Of a stretch of DNA of 64,000 nucleotides, positions 9,491 to 20,554 are shown piece after piece. The position numbers and the translations under genes are program-made. The stretch's first letter is position 1, and the number at the start of each line of letters is the position of its first letter. The notes under the pieces were generated by a model. That model worked only from the letters and a program-made list of their open reading frames with translations, was not told the DNA's origin and did no database searches. The stretch comes from Areca catechu. Lineage: Eukaryota > Streptophyta > Magnoliopsida > Arecales > Arecaceae. The DNA lies in assembly GCA_021397845.1 (NCBI GenBank), contig CM038039.1:182874526-182938525 (forward strand), in the 5' to 3' direction.

Positions 9491-11177
9491 TGAAAGGTTT
9501 ATGCCCTATAAGCCAATATTTGTATCTCCCAGACCATTGTAAATTGACAAGTTAATAAAGGCAATATTTTTCCATCATTCGCTGTGTCATTATATGATGA
9601 ACCCCATAGATTAGGGCTATGGTCCTAGGGCTATAATGAGATCATACCAGTGAGATCTAGGGCCTTAAAACCCTAATCTAGAATATTCCTAGTCATAGGA
9701 ACCCTGAGTTGGGGATCAGGGTTTCCGGTTAGACTGGCACATCCTATGTATGCTGAAAAGGGTGACTGCTCTCACAGTCACTTGTGTGGGACACTAATAC
9801 AAGGATGTGGGTGCACATTAGCGAATGAGTTCACTGAATAGATCCAGTTTGAGAACATCTAATGGAGCCTTAGCTGCATGTCAATAGATTTTTCTCATAG
9901 TGGGAGTTATACAAGTAGTCCTATGACTTGAGACTGCCATAATACCTTATGTACATGAACCCATGCTTTGGTTCAATCTCAATCATGACACTGGGTCATG
10001 CACGAGGTTGATGCTGGGTATGGTGAATTGTATATGAAGGTAATGAGTAGGTCAACAAGGAATTGATCACTCCTAGTAGGAGGAGATTGCATCCAGCCAA
10101 ATTAGGTCAGATGATGATTCAGGAAATCTTTGATCAAAGTGCAGATATTAGAAATGATTTCTAATATCGAATTAATTGAATCATTAGTGTATGACTGAGC
10201 TGGGAATGAGTGTAAGCTAGTTTTGACATGTTTCCATATCCATAGTTATATTCAGGATGCAAGATGATTGAAGGATCGAATTGTACGGGAACTTTCCACT
10301 GAAGGGTAGTTTTGGAATTTCACCAGAATTTCCATATCTTCCGGGTAGACATGACACGTTGCTAGACGTCAATCTTGTCTTGTGGGTTGATCAAATTAAA
10401 TGGTTTAATTGGATCACTAATTAGGAGGAGTCCTAATTGACTAACTCGAGTTAGCTCGATTTGACCTAAATCGATTAGAATGAGTTCTGATCAAATTATG
10501 TCAACTTGCACTCAGACCCACTGCTGGCTAGGTATGGAACCCAATGGGTCACACACTTAGGATAGATAATCAAGGATTTAATTTGGAATTAAATCTCGTT
10601 TGCAGATGAACACACTAGCATGTGTTGCAAACCATGGCTTCTACTTGAATCGGATTCGAGTTAGGGTTCCGATTTGATCTTTTTTAGATCCAAATTCATT
10701 CCGGTTTGAATCTAATTGAAGATTCAAGACATTGGGCTAATAGTAGGCTAGCAATTGGGCTAACCTAAGAGGCTAAACCCCTTTCCCACATCGCCTAAGC
10801 CCCTTCCCCTCTCTTCCCACGCGCGCGCGCAAGGAGAAGAGTCCACGCGCGCGTAGACTCTCTCCAAGCGGCGTTTTTGCATGAGAAAAAGAAAAAGGGT
10901 CAGCGTTTTGGCTGAAGGGGCGTGGAAGAGAGTCCACCTAGGCGTGGACTCTTCAAAAACGGGATTACCATGAAAGAAAAGAAAAAAAAATACCGAAGGG
11001 GCGCGACTCTTCTCTTCTGCGCGCGCCCTTCTGTGTTTTTCGCGACTCTTTCTTGCGTCTTCCCATCCCAAAGGCCGTGAGATTAATTCAAGGGCCGTGA
11101 GATGAAGGGAAAGGATGTGAGAAGGGAGAGAGGGGCGTGAGAGGGTGATTACAGATGGGTAGGCGCCTCTCTGTCGC

Positions 11178-11188
11178 CTATTTAAGGA
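11178..11188 (+). promoter_or_regulatory. copia-1 LTR TATA-like element
   Basis: CCTATTTAAGG lies 725 bases before the LTR end and is present in all four LTRs. Transcription would start about 30 bases downstream, placing the hairpin chain in the RNA leader. Confidence 0.5.
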
Positions 11189-11304
11189 GAAGACTTCACC
11201 GTAAAAATTATTCTAGTTTTTCTACAGCGAAGCCTTGCTTTTTTTTTTTTCTCCCTCTCCAGAAGATTGTTTCCCCCTCCTCTCTTTCCTCTTTGATTCC
11301 TTTA

Positions 11305-11611
11305 CAGAGCCTTGGCTCTGTCGAATCTCAGAACAGAAGGAGAGTCAGAGAGAAACTCTCCGACGGTAAAGGAAGAAGGCGCCTCTCCTTTCTTTCTTAC
11401 ATTAAGACAATCTTGTCTTAATTTTCTTCTCCCACCAAGACAAGCCTTGTCTCATTTTAGGACAAGGGCTTATTCTTAAGACAAGAGTGTCTTAAGGGGC
11501 CAAAGTTGCTAGAAGACAAGGAGAAGGGTAAGAGAGAAGGTTTAGTCCCAGTTTGGCTAGAGGAGTCCTAGCCAATAGCCCATATATCAAGTTCTTGGGA
11601 TAGAACTTGAT
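11305..11611 (+). other. Chain of six hairpins in copia-1 R/U5
   Basis: Perfect-arm inverted repeats: 11305-11320 (CAGAGCC/GGCTCTG), 11401-11422 (ATTAAGACAA/TTGTCTTAAT), 11438-11452 (AGACAA/TTGTCT), 11475-11496 (CTTAAGACA/TGTCTTAAG), 11553-11575 (TTGGCTAG/CTAGCCAA), 11586-11611 (ATCAAGTTCT/AGAACTTGAT). They are repeated in the other three LTRs (LTR2 about 18788-19095). The role is unknown; a structured leader RNA is the simplest reading. Confidence 0.6.
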
Positions 11612-11904
11612 TGGAAGGAACCCAATTAAGGAGTCAGTGTCTTGATCATCTGCCCGTGTGGATCACCATCAGAGGGCGGACAAGTGGACGCCTGGTGTGT
11701 TCAAGAGGCTACTCAATTTGGAGTTCATTTCTGCATCAGACTGGTAATAGCGATCTGAGGTTAGTATTTAAACAATGTTTAAATTTGGACATGCATGTAG
11801 TCATAGTTTTTAATTGCTAATAAGGAGTTTTGGGATTAGGGTTCGGACCTGGTTTCATAAATTTTTGAAATCCACGCTTTCGCACTGGTTCACGAACCCA
11901 ACAG

Positions 11905-11916
11905 TGGTATCAGAGC
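11905..11916 (+). other. copia-1 primer-binding site, unit 1
   Basis: TGGTATCAGAGC, one base after LTR1, is complementary to the 3' end of plant initiator methionine tRNA, the standard copia primer. Confidence 0.85.
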
Positions 11917-13070
11917 CACCTTATTAGGATTAAAACTTATGCAGTTCAATTCATGTTTTATTAAATGATGTAGTATCATGTTAAAGTTTTTATATTGATG
12001 CACAATGCTTGTCTTTGATTGAACATGAGTTTGATGATTGCCACCAGTTAGGGTTTTCCACTGAAACCCTAATTATCTTAGAGATATGATTAGCCCTGGA
12101 GCCATCATACTGAAATAAGGTTGCCCTGGCATAATGGTGTATCCATTATGTGGTAAATGGTTGTCCTAGTATGATGGCACACATTTCACATATTTGCTTA
12201 GTTTAAAGCATGTATTAATATATGTGATAGCTTTTAATTGAATGTGCTGGCATTGCATAAATCCCTCTTAAAATTATATTAAGTGGTAGTATAAGTTAAC
12301 CGATAAGCATTATTAGTCATGATGGATAATTAGTCATTTCGGTGTCTAGAAAGGTGGTTCTGGGAAGGTAAAGGGAATCATGGTTTTTAATTGGTTCCAT
12401 TGTCTGACCTGGCCAATTTTAAATTGGTGTCTAGGAAAGCAACGGGGGGACCCCCACATCTCTTCCACTAGCCTGGCCGATCTGATTGATTTAATTCTTG
12501 ACTAACATGCTTGGTGTTAAAATACTATTATTGGCCTTCCTTCATGATAGGTCATTATTGTGTTACGATCTATACTAGGTTTGTTGTGTACACACAAGAC
12601 CTAATATGGTGACTAACATAATTTTTGGTCTAATACAATTATTTGTTTATGGCATGATTTAATGTAATATTTTGTTGTGTACACACAAGGGTATTACTAT
12701 TAAAGTCATGACTATATGGCTATGGAGGGTCTTACTTAACTGAAATATTATAGTTTGTTGTGTATACACAAGGCTATTAATATTTTAGAGGCCGGGATAA
12801 GTTGAGAATTGTACGGGTTACAATTGGAGAGAGTTTTCCTACCTATGAACTTATATAAGATTTGTTGTGTACACACAAGGTCTTTATAAGGGATTGGGAT
12901 CTCAACCCCACTAAGAAAAACTAATTAGGGTTTTCTCGATCATCGTATACAGGGTTATGATGCTCGATAAAATAGTGGGAGACATAATTAAATTAAAGTC
13001 CTAATTTAATTATGTATTGTCATTTCATGGTTGTTTGCTTATGTATTGTTCTTTGTTTAAATGTAGATAA
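11917..13070 (+). other. copia-1 unit 1 untranslated leader with palindromic motif
   Basis: This 1.15-kb leader has no open frame. It carries four copies of TTGTTGTGTACACACAAG or a close variant, at 12581-12598, 12672-12689, 12755-12772 and 12862-12879. Each is centred on a 10- to 14-base palindrome. Near 12411-12440 is a CTGGCC...TTGGTGTCTAGGAAAG block also found in the copia-2 leader. The leader is conserved in units 2 and 3. Confidence 0.6.
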
Positions 13071-16000
13071 ATGGCCTCTTCACTCTCACTCCGTAGTATT
13101 TTAGATGCCAACAAATTGACTGGGCCTAATTATGTTGATTGGCTGAGAAATTTAAAATAGTACTCAGTCAAGAAAGAATTTCCTATATTCTTGATACCCC
13201 AATTTTGGAACCACCAAGGGAAGATGCCTCGCAAGAGGAGAAGACCACATATAATATGTGGCAAAATGACTCACTTACTGTCAAGTGTGTTATGCTTGCC
13301 TCTATGACTAATGAGTTGCAGAGGCAGCATGATAGCATGGATACTAACTCCATACTGCTCAATTTAAAAGAGCTTTATGGAGAACACAGTAGAACTGCTA
13401 GATATGAAATATCTAAGCAGTTGTTCCGTGCAAGGATGACAGAAGGTACATCAGTACAAGACCATGTATTAAAGATAATTGATCTAATCACTCGATTAGG
13501 TCAATTAGGTTTTGTAATGGATGGGGAGTTGAATCAAGACTTGATCTTGCAATCACTCCCAGAGTCATTTTCACAGTTTGTTCTTAATTACCATATGAAC
13601 AAACTTAATTCTTCCTTGCCTGAGCTGTTGAATATGTTGAAGACAGCAGAGAGCCATGTAAAGAAAAATAAGGCTCCAGTTCTTCTTGTGGATAAGAAGA
13701 AGACAAGCAAAAAGGGTTCCAGTAAGAGGATGAATCCCAAAGGGGGCATTAAGAAGAAGAAAGGAAAGAAGGCCTCCGGACAGATGACCTGCTTTCATTG
13801 TGGCAAGCCGGGTCATTAGAAAAGGAACTGCAAGGTTTACCTTGCAAGTGTGAAGCCTGGTGCATCAGAGGCACCAAAAGGTATGAAAGAAGTTCATACT
13901 ATTTTGTCATTGGATTCTTCCATTTCAAATACTTGGGTGTTGGATACCGCCTGTGGTCATAACATCTGCAAATCATTGCAGGGACTTCAGGGGCTTAAAG
14001 TATTGAAGGAAGGTAACTTTGAGCTCTACGGTGCTGGAGGGGACCCCATCCAAGCAGAAGCTGTAGGGACTTATATTTTGAAGTTACCTTCAGGGAAGAT
14101 CTTGGAGCTAAGGAATTGTTACTATATGCCAAAAATCATTAGAAATATCATATCTGTACCCTTGTTACTTAAACAAGGATATACTATGAATGTAATGAGC
14201 AGTGGCTGCTCAATTTCTTTATCTAATGAAATTATATGTTATGGCATATTCTGCAATGGTCTATTAACTCTTTCCACTAATGACAATATTTTTCATGTTT
14301 CTAACAAACAGAAAAGAGATGATGTAAACAATACCTTACTTTGGCATTGTCGACTTGGACATATTAGTGAGACTAGGATTAACAAGTTATACAAAGAAAA
14401 TTTCTTTGATCCTTATGACTATGAGTCATTAGGAACTTGTGAATCATGTCTCATGGGTAAGATGACCAAGACTCCATTTAGTGGACATGGAGAAAGGACA
14501 AAAGAGTTATTGGGACTCATACACACAGATGTATGTGGGCCTATGACAACTCAAGCCTATGGTGGATACTCATACTTCATCACATTTACTGATGATTTTT
14601 CAAGGTATGGATTTGTGTATCTAATGAAACATAAGTCCGAGGCTTTTGAAAAATTTTTAGAGTATCAAAGTATGGTAGAGAAACAGACAGGAAAAAGTAT
14701 AAAGATCCTCCGATCAGATAGAGGAGGTGAGTACTTATCCACTGAGTTTCTTGATCACCTTAAAGATAAGGGGATCATCTCTGAATGGACTCCTCCTTAC
14801 ACACCACAATTAAATGGTGTTGCTGAAAGGAGGAATCGTACTTTATTGGATATGGTACGGTCCATGATATGCTTCACGGAGTTACCTTTTTCTTTCTGGG
14901 GATATGCTTTGGAAACAGCAACTTATATCTTGAATAGAGTACCATCTAAAACTGTCTTTAGCACTCCATATGAATTATGGAGAGGTAAGAAGCCCAATCT
15001 TAAGTATATTAAGATATGGGGATGTCCAGCCTATGTAAAAAGAAATTTTGGACATAAACTAGATGCTAGAGCAGACAAATGTCTATTTATGGGATATCCT
15101 AGAGATAGTATAGGATATCTGTTCTACCACCCTACTGAACAAAAGGTTTTGGTCAGTAGGCATGCCACTTTTATGGAAAAGGAATTCATCCTACAAAAGG
15201 GCACTGGTAGAAATATCAAACTTAATGAGATTCAACAAATAGACACTTCTCAGTCAAGTAACAACATAGTTAATATAGAACCTGAACACACTCCTATCCG
15301 TAGGTCTGATAGGGTGCGACAGGCACCTGAGAGGTATGGGTTCATAATTGAAAATAATGAAGCCCAAATCATTCAAAATGATGAGCCTCTAACCTATACG
15401 GAAGCAGTCATGAGTAGAGACTCAGACAGATGGCTGGAAGCCATGAGATCCGAGATGGACTCCATGTATGTCAACCAAGTATGGTCTTTGGTTGATGCAC
15501 CAGAGGGTATTAACCCTATTGGGTGTAAATGGGTCTATAAAAAGAAGATTGGGGTAGATGGCCAAGTTGAAACTTATAAAGCCAGATTGGTGGCTAAGGG
15601 TTTCAGACAAAAACAGGGAATAGATTATGATGAAACATTTTCCCCTGTTGCCATGCTCAAATCTATTCGGATTATGCTTGCTATAGCAGCATATCATGAT
15701 TATGAGATCTGGAAAATGGATGTAAAAATTGCATTCCTCAATGGTTTCCTTGAGGAAGAGGTTTATATGTCACAGCCAGAAGGTTTTGTCTTGGAGACTA
15801 AACCTAATCAAGTATGTAGGCTAAAGAAATCCATTTATGGATTAAAGCAAGCATCCAGGAGTTGGAACATCCGATTTGATAAAACAGTCAAAGAATTTGA
15901 TTTTTTCAAAAATGAGGATGAACCTTGTGTGTACAAGAAGACTAGTGGGAGTGCCATAGTTTTCTTAGTTCTATATGTTGATGATATACTTCTTATTGGG

Positions 16001-16936
16001 AATGATATCCCAATGTTAAAATCAGTCAAAGTGTGGTTATCGAAACAGTTTTCCATGAAAGACTTGGGAGAAGCATCCTATATACTGGGTATAAAGATCT
16101 ATAGAGAAAGATCAAGAAGGATGCTAGGCTTATCCCAGTCTAGGTACATTGACCAGGTGCTAAAGAGATTTAGCATGGAGGAAAGTAAAAGAGGTTACTT
16201 ACCTATTGGTCATGGCATACGTCTTTCTAAGAGGATGTCTCCTAAGACACCTGAAGAAAGAAATAGAATGAGTTCTATACCTTATGCTTCGGCTATAGGG
16301 TCGATTATGTATGCTATGTTATGTACCAGGCCTGATGTGGCATATGCCTTGGGTGTAGCCAGTAGATTTCAGGCTGATCCAGGAGAGGATCACTGGAAGG
16401 CTGTGAAAAATATTCTTAAGTACCTGAGAAGGACTAAGGATATTTTTCTTATATACGGAGGGTCTGATCTTAAACTAGAAGCCTATTCAGACTCTAGTTT
16501 TCAATCAGACCCAGATGATAGTAAATCCATTTCAGGGTATGTCTTTACCTTGAATGGTGGAGCAGTAAGTTGGAAGAGCACTAAACAGCAGACTGTAGCT
16601 GACTCAACTACCGAGGCAGAGTACATAGCTGTCAGTGAAGCCGCCAAGGAAGCTGTCTGGATGAAGAAATTCATCACAGAGTTGGGAGTAGTTCCTGAGA
16701 TTGAGAGCCCGGTGCCACTCTATTGTGATAACACTGGAGCAGTTGCTCAAGCTAAGGAACCGAGAGCCCATCACAAGTCCAAGCACATTCTGAGACGCTT
16801 CCATCTTGTCCGAGAGATAATCGAGAGACAAGAAGTCTGCATCAATAGAGTGGATACAAAGAACAACATAGCAGACCCGTTCACTAAGGCTCTACCACAG
16901 CGGGAGTTTGATCGCCACCTCGATTGTATGGGTTAA
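13071..16936 (+). pseudogene. copia-1 unit 1 gag-pol, two inactivating lesions
   Basis: Starts at ATG 13071 (MASSLSLRSILDANK). A one-base loss in an A-run (13154-13157, compared with unit 2) creates a TAG at 13158-13160. The correct frame continues to a second stop at 13817-13819, where the zinc-knuckle Trp codon TGG has become TAG. After that the frame is open through protease (WVLDTACG), integrase, RT (YVDD) and RNase H to 16936. A one-base loss near 16930 ends the protein early (CMG) instead of at SDWL. It shares both main lesions with unit 3, not with unit 2. Confidence 0.9.
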
Positions 16937-16962
16937 AGAATAAGAGCGATTGGCTTTAGTGC

Positions 16963-16973
16963 AAGTGGGAGAT
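16963..16973 (+). other. copia-1 polypurine tract, unit 1
   Basis: AAGTGGGAGAT directly precedes LTR2, the typical plus-strand priming site of plant copia elements. Identical tracts precede LTR3 (24448-24458) and LTR4 (31932-31942). Confidence 0.8.
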
Positions 16974-19387
16974 TGAAAGGTTTATGCCCTATAAGCCAAT
17001 ATTTGTATCTCCCAGACCATTGTAAATTGACAAGTTAATAAAGGCAATATTTTCCCATCATTCGCTGTGTCATTATATGATGAACCCCATAGATTAGGGC
17101 TATGGTCCTAGGGCTATGATGAGATCATACCAGTGAGATCTAAGGCCTTAAAACCCTAATCTAGAATATTCCTAGTCATAGGAACCCTGAGTTGGGGATC
17201 AGGGTTTCCGGTTAGACTGGCACATCCTATGTATGCTGAAAAGGGTGACTGCTCTCACAGTCACTTGTGTGGGACACTAATACAAGGATGTGGGTGCTCA
17301 TTAGCGAATGAGTTCACTGAATAGATCCAGTTTGAGAACATCTAATGGAGCCTTAGCTGCATGTCAATAGATTTTTCTCATAGTGGGAGTTGTACAAGTA
17401 GTCCTATGACCTGAGACTGCCATAATACCTTATGTACATGAACCCATGCTTTGGTTCAATCTCAATCATGACACTGGGTCATGCACGAGGTTGATGCTGG
17501 GTATGGTGAATTGTATATGAAGGTAATGAGTAGGTCAACAAGGAATTGATCACTCCTAGTAGGAGGAGATTGCATCCAGCCAAATTAGGTCAGATGATGA
17601 TTCAGGAAATCTTTGATCAAAGTACAGATATTAGAAATGATTTCTAATATCGAATTAATTGAATCATTAGTGTATGACTGAGCTGGGAATGAGTATAAGC
17701 TGGTTTTGACATGTTTCCATATCCATAGTTATATTCGGGATGCAAGATGATTGAAGGATCGAATTGTACGGGAACTTTCCACTGAAGGGTAGTTTTGGAA
17801 TTTCACCAGAATTTCCATATCTTCCGGGTAGACATGACACGTTGCTAGACGTCAATCTTGTCTTGTGGGTTGATCAAATTAAATGGTTTAATTGGATCAC
17901 TAATTAGGAGGAGTCCTAATTGACTAACTCGAGTTAGCTCGATTTGACCTAAATCGATTAGAATGAGTTCTGATCAAATTAGGTCAACTTGCACTCGGAC
18001 CCACTGCTGGCTAGGTATGGAACCCAATGGGTCACACACTTAGGACAGATAATCAAGGATTTAATTTGGAATTAAATCTCGTTTGCAGATGAACACACTA
18101 GCATGTGTTGCAAACCATGGCTTCTACTTGAATCGGATTCGAGTTAGGGTTCCGATTTGGTCTTTTTTAGATCCAAATTCATTCAGGTTTGAATCTAATT
18201 GAAGATTCAAGACATTGGGCTAATAGTAGGCTAGCAATTGGGCTAACCTAAGAGGCTAAACCCCTTTCCCACATCGCCTAAGCCCCTTTCCCTCTCTTCC
18301 CACGCGCGCGCGCAAGGAGAAGAGTCCACGCGCGCGTGGACTCTCTCCAAGCGGCATTTTTGCGTGAGAAAAAGAAAAAGGGTCGGCGTTTTGGCTGAAG
18401 GGGCATGGAAGAGAGTCCACCTAGGCGTGGACTCTTCAAAAACGGGATTACCGTGAAAGAAAAGAAAAAAAAAACACCGAAGGGGCGCGACTCTTCTCTT
18501 CTGCGCGTGCCCTTCTATGTTTTTCGCGACTCTTTCTTGCGTCTTCCCATCCCAAAGGCCGTGAGATTAATTCAAGGGCCGTGAGATGAAGGGAAAGGAC
18601 GTGAGAAGGGGAGAGGGGTGTGAGAGGGTGATTACAGATGGGTAGGCGCCTCTCTGTCGCCTATTTAAGGAGAAGACTTCACCGTAAAAAATTATTCTAG
18701 TTTTTCTACAGCGAAGCCTTGCTTTTTTTTTTTTCTCCCTCTCCAGAAGATTGTTTCCCCCTCCTCTCTTTCCTCTTTGATTCCTTTACAGAGCCTTGGC
18801 TCTGTCGAATCTCAGAACAGAAGGAGAGTCAGAGAGAAACTCTCCGACGGTAAAGGAAGAAGGCGCCTCTCCTTTCTTTCTTACATTAAGACAATCTTGT
18901 CTTAATTTTCTTCTCCCACCAAGACAAGCCTTGTCTCATTTTAGGACAAGGGCTTATTCTTAAGACAAGAGTGTCTTAAGGGGCCAAAGTTGCTAGAAGA
19001 CAAGGAGAAGGGTAAGAGAGAAGGTTTAGTCCCAGTTTGGCTAGAGGAGTCCTAGCCAATAGCCCATATATCAAGTTCTTGGGATAGAACTTGATTGGAA
19101 GGAACCCAATTAAGGAGTCAGTGTCTTGATCATCTGCCCGTGTGGATCACCATCGGAGGGCGGACAAGTGGACGCCTGGTGTGTTCAAGAGGCTACTCAA
19201 TTTGGAGTTCATTTCTGCATCAGACTGGTAATAGCGATCTGAGGTTAGTATTTAAACAATGTTTAAATTTGGACATGCATGTAGTCATAGTTTTTAATTG
19301 CTAATAAGGAGTTTTGGGATTAGGGTTCGGACCTGGTTTCATAAATTTTTGAAATCCACGCTTCCGCACTGGTTCACGAACCCAACA
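16974..19387 (+). repeat. copia-1 LTR2
   Basis: 2,414 bases. Its U3 inverted repeat at 18322-18343 is a perfect 22-base palindrome (half-site GAGTCCACGCG), which the other LTRs have with one mismatch. Near its 3' end it shares variants with LTR4 (CATCGGAGG, CTTCCGC) and not with LTR1 or LTR3. The open frames at 19095-19304 and 17667-17855 are LTR sequence, not genes. Confidence 0.9.
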
Positions 19388-19388
19388 G

Positions 19389-19400
19389 TGGTATCAGAGC
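19389..19400 (+). other. copia-1 primer-binding site, unit 2
   Basis: TGGTATCAGAGC, one base after LTR2; initiator Met tRNA type. Confidence 0.85.
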
Positions 19401-20554
19401 CACCTTATTAGGATTAAAACTTATGCAGTTCAATTCATGTTTTATTAAATGATGTAGTATCATGTTAAAGTTTTTATATTGATGCACAATGCATGTCTTT
19501 GATTGAACATGAGTTTGATGATTGCCACCAGTTAGGGTTTTCCACTGAAACCCTAATTGTCTTAGAGATATGATTAGCCCTGGAGCCATCATACTGAAAT
19601 AAGGTTGCCCTGGCATAATGGTGTATCCATTATGTGGTAAATGGTTGTCCTAGTATGATGGCACACATTTCACATATTTGCTTAGTTTAAAGCATGTATT
19701 AATATATGTGATAGCTTTTAATTGAATGTGCTGGCATTGCATAAATCCCTCTTAAAATTATATTAAGTGGTAGTATAGTTAACCGATAAGCATTATTAGT
19801 CATGATGGATAATTAGTCATTTCGGTGTCTAGAAAGGTGGTTCTGGGAAGGTAAAGGGAATCGTGGTTTTTAATTGGTTCCATTGTCTGACCTGGCCAAT
19901 TTTAAATTGGTGTCTAGGAAAGCAACGGGGGGACCCCCACATCTCTTCCACTAGCCTGGCCGATCTGATTGATTTAATTCTTGACTAACATGCTTGGTGT
20001 TAAAATACTATTATTGGCCTTCCTTCATGATAGGTCATTATTGTGTTACGATCTATACTAGGTTTGTTGTGTACACACAAGACCTAATATGGTGACTAAC
20101 ATAATTTTTGGCCTAATACAATTATTTGTTTATGGCATGATTTAATGTAATATTTTGTTGTGTACACACAAGGGTATTACTATTAAAGTCATGACTATAT
20201 GGCTATGGAGGGTCTTACTTAACTGAAATATTATAGTTTGTTGTGTATACACAAGGCTATTAATATTTTAGAGGCCGGGATAAGTTGAGAATTGTACGGG
20301 TTACAATTGGAGAGAGTTTTCCTACCTATGAACTTATATAAGATTTGTTGTGTACACACAAGGTCTTTTATAAGGGATTGGGATCTCAACCCCACTAAGA
20401 AAAACTAATTAGGGTTTTCTCGATCATCGTATAGAGGGTTATGATGCTCGATAAAATAGTGGGAGACATAATTAAATTAAAGTCCTAATTTAATTATGTA
20501 TTGTCATTTCATGGTTGTTTGCTTATGTATTGTTCTTTGTTTAAATGTAGATAA
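19401..20554 (+). other. copia-1 unit 2 untranslated leader
   Basis: Same leader as unit 1, with the four TGTGTACACA-type palindromes between about 20063 and 20365. Small variants distinguish it from units 1 and 3 (for example GTAGTATAGTTAACC lacking two bases, and GTATAGAGGG instead of GTATACAGGG). Confidence 0.6.

Larger units (their letters stand above)
9491..11903 (+). repeat. copia-1 LTR1
   Basis: 2,413 bases, TGAAAGG...CCAACA. U3 holds two GAGTCCAC/GTGGACTC inverted repeats (10839-10860, 10930-10951). A TATA-like CCTATTTAAGG lies at 11178-11188. Downstream is a chain of six hairpins (11305-11611). LTR1 is the most diverged of the four: at least twenty differences are private to it. The small open frame at 11611-11820 is an LTR sequence repeated in every copy, not a gene. 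Confidence 0.9.

Noticed and set aside
11611..11820. 69-codon frame repeated in all four copia-1 LTRs
   Set aside because: Its conservation is explained by LTR identity; it overlaps the hairpin region and shows no domain.
11905..11920. Sequence complementary to tRNA
   Set aside because: It is a primer-binding site next to an LTR, not a tRNA gene; no cloverleaf sequence surrounds it.
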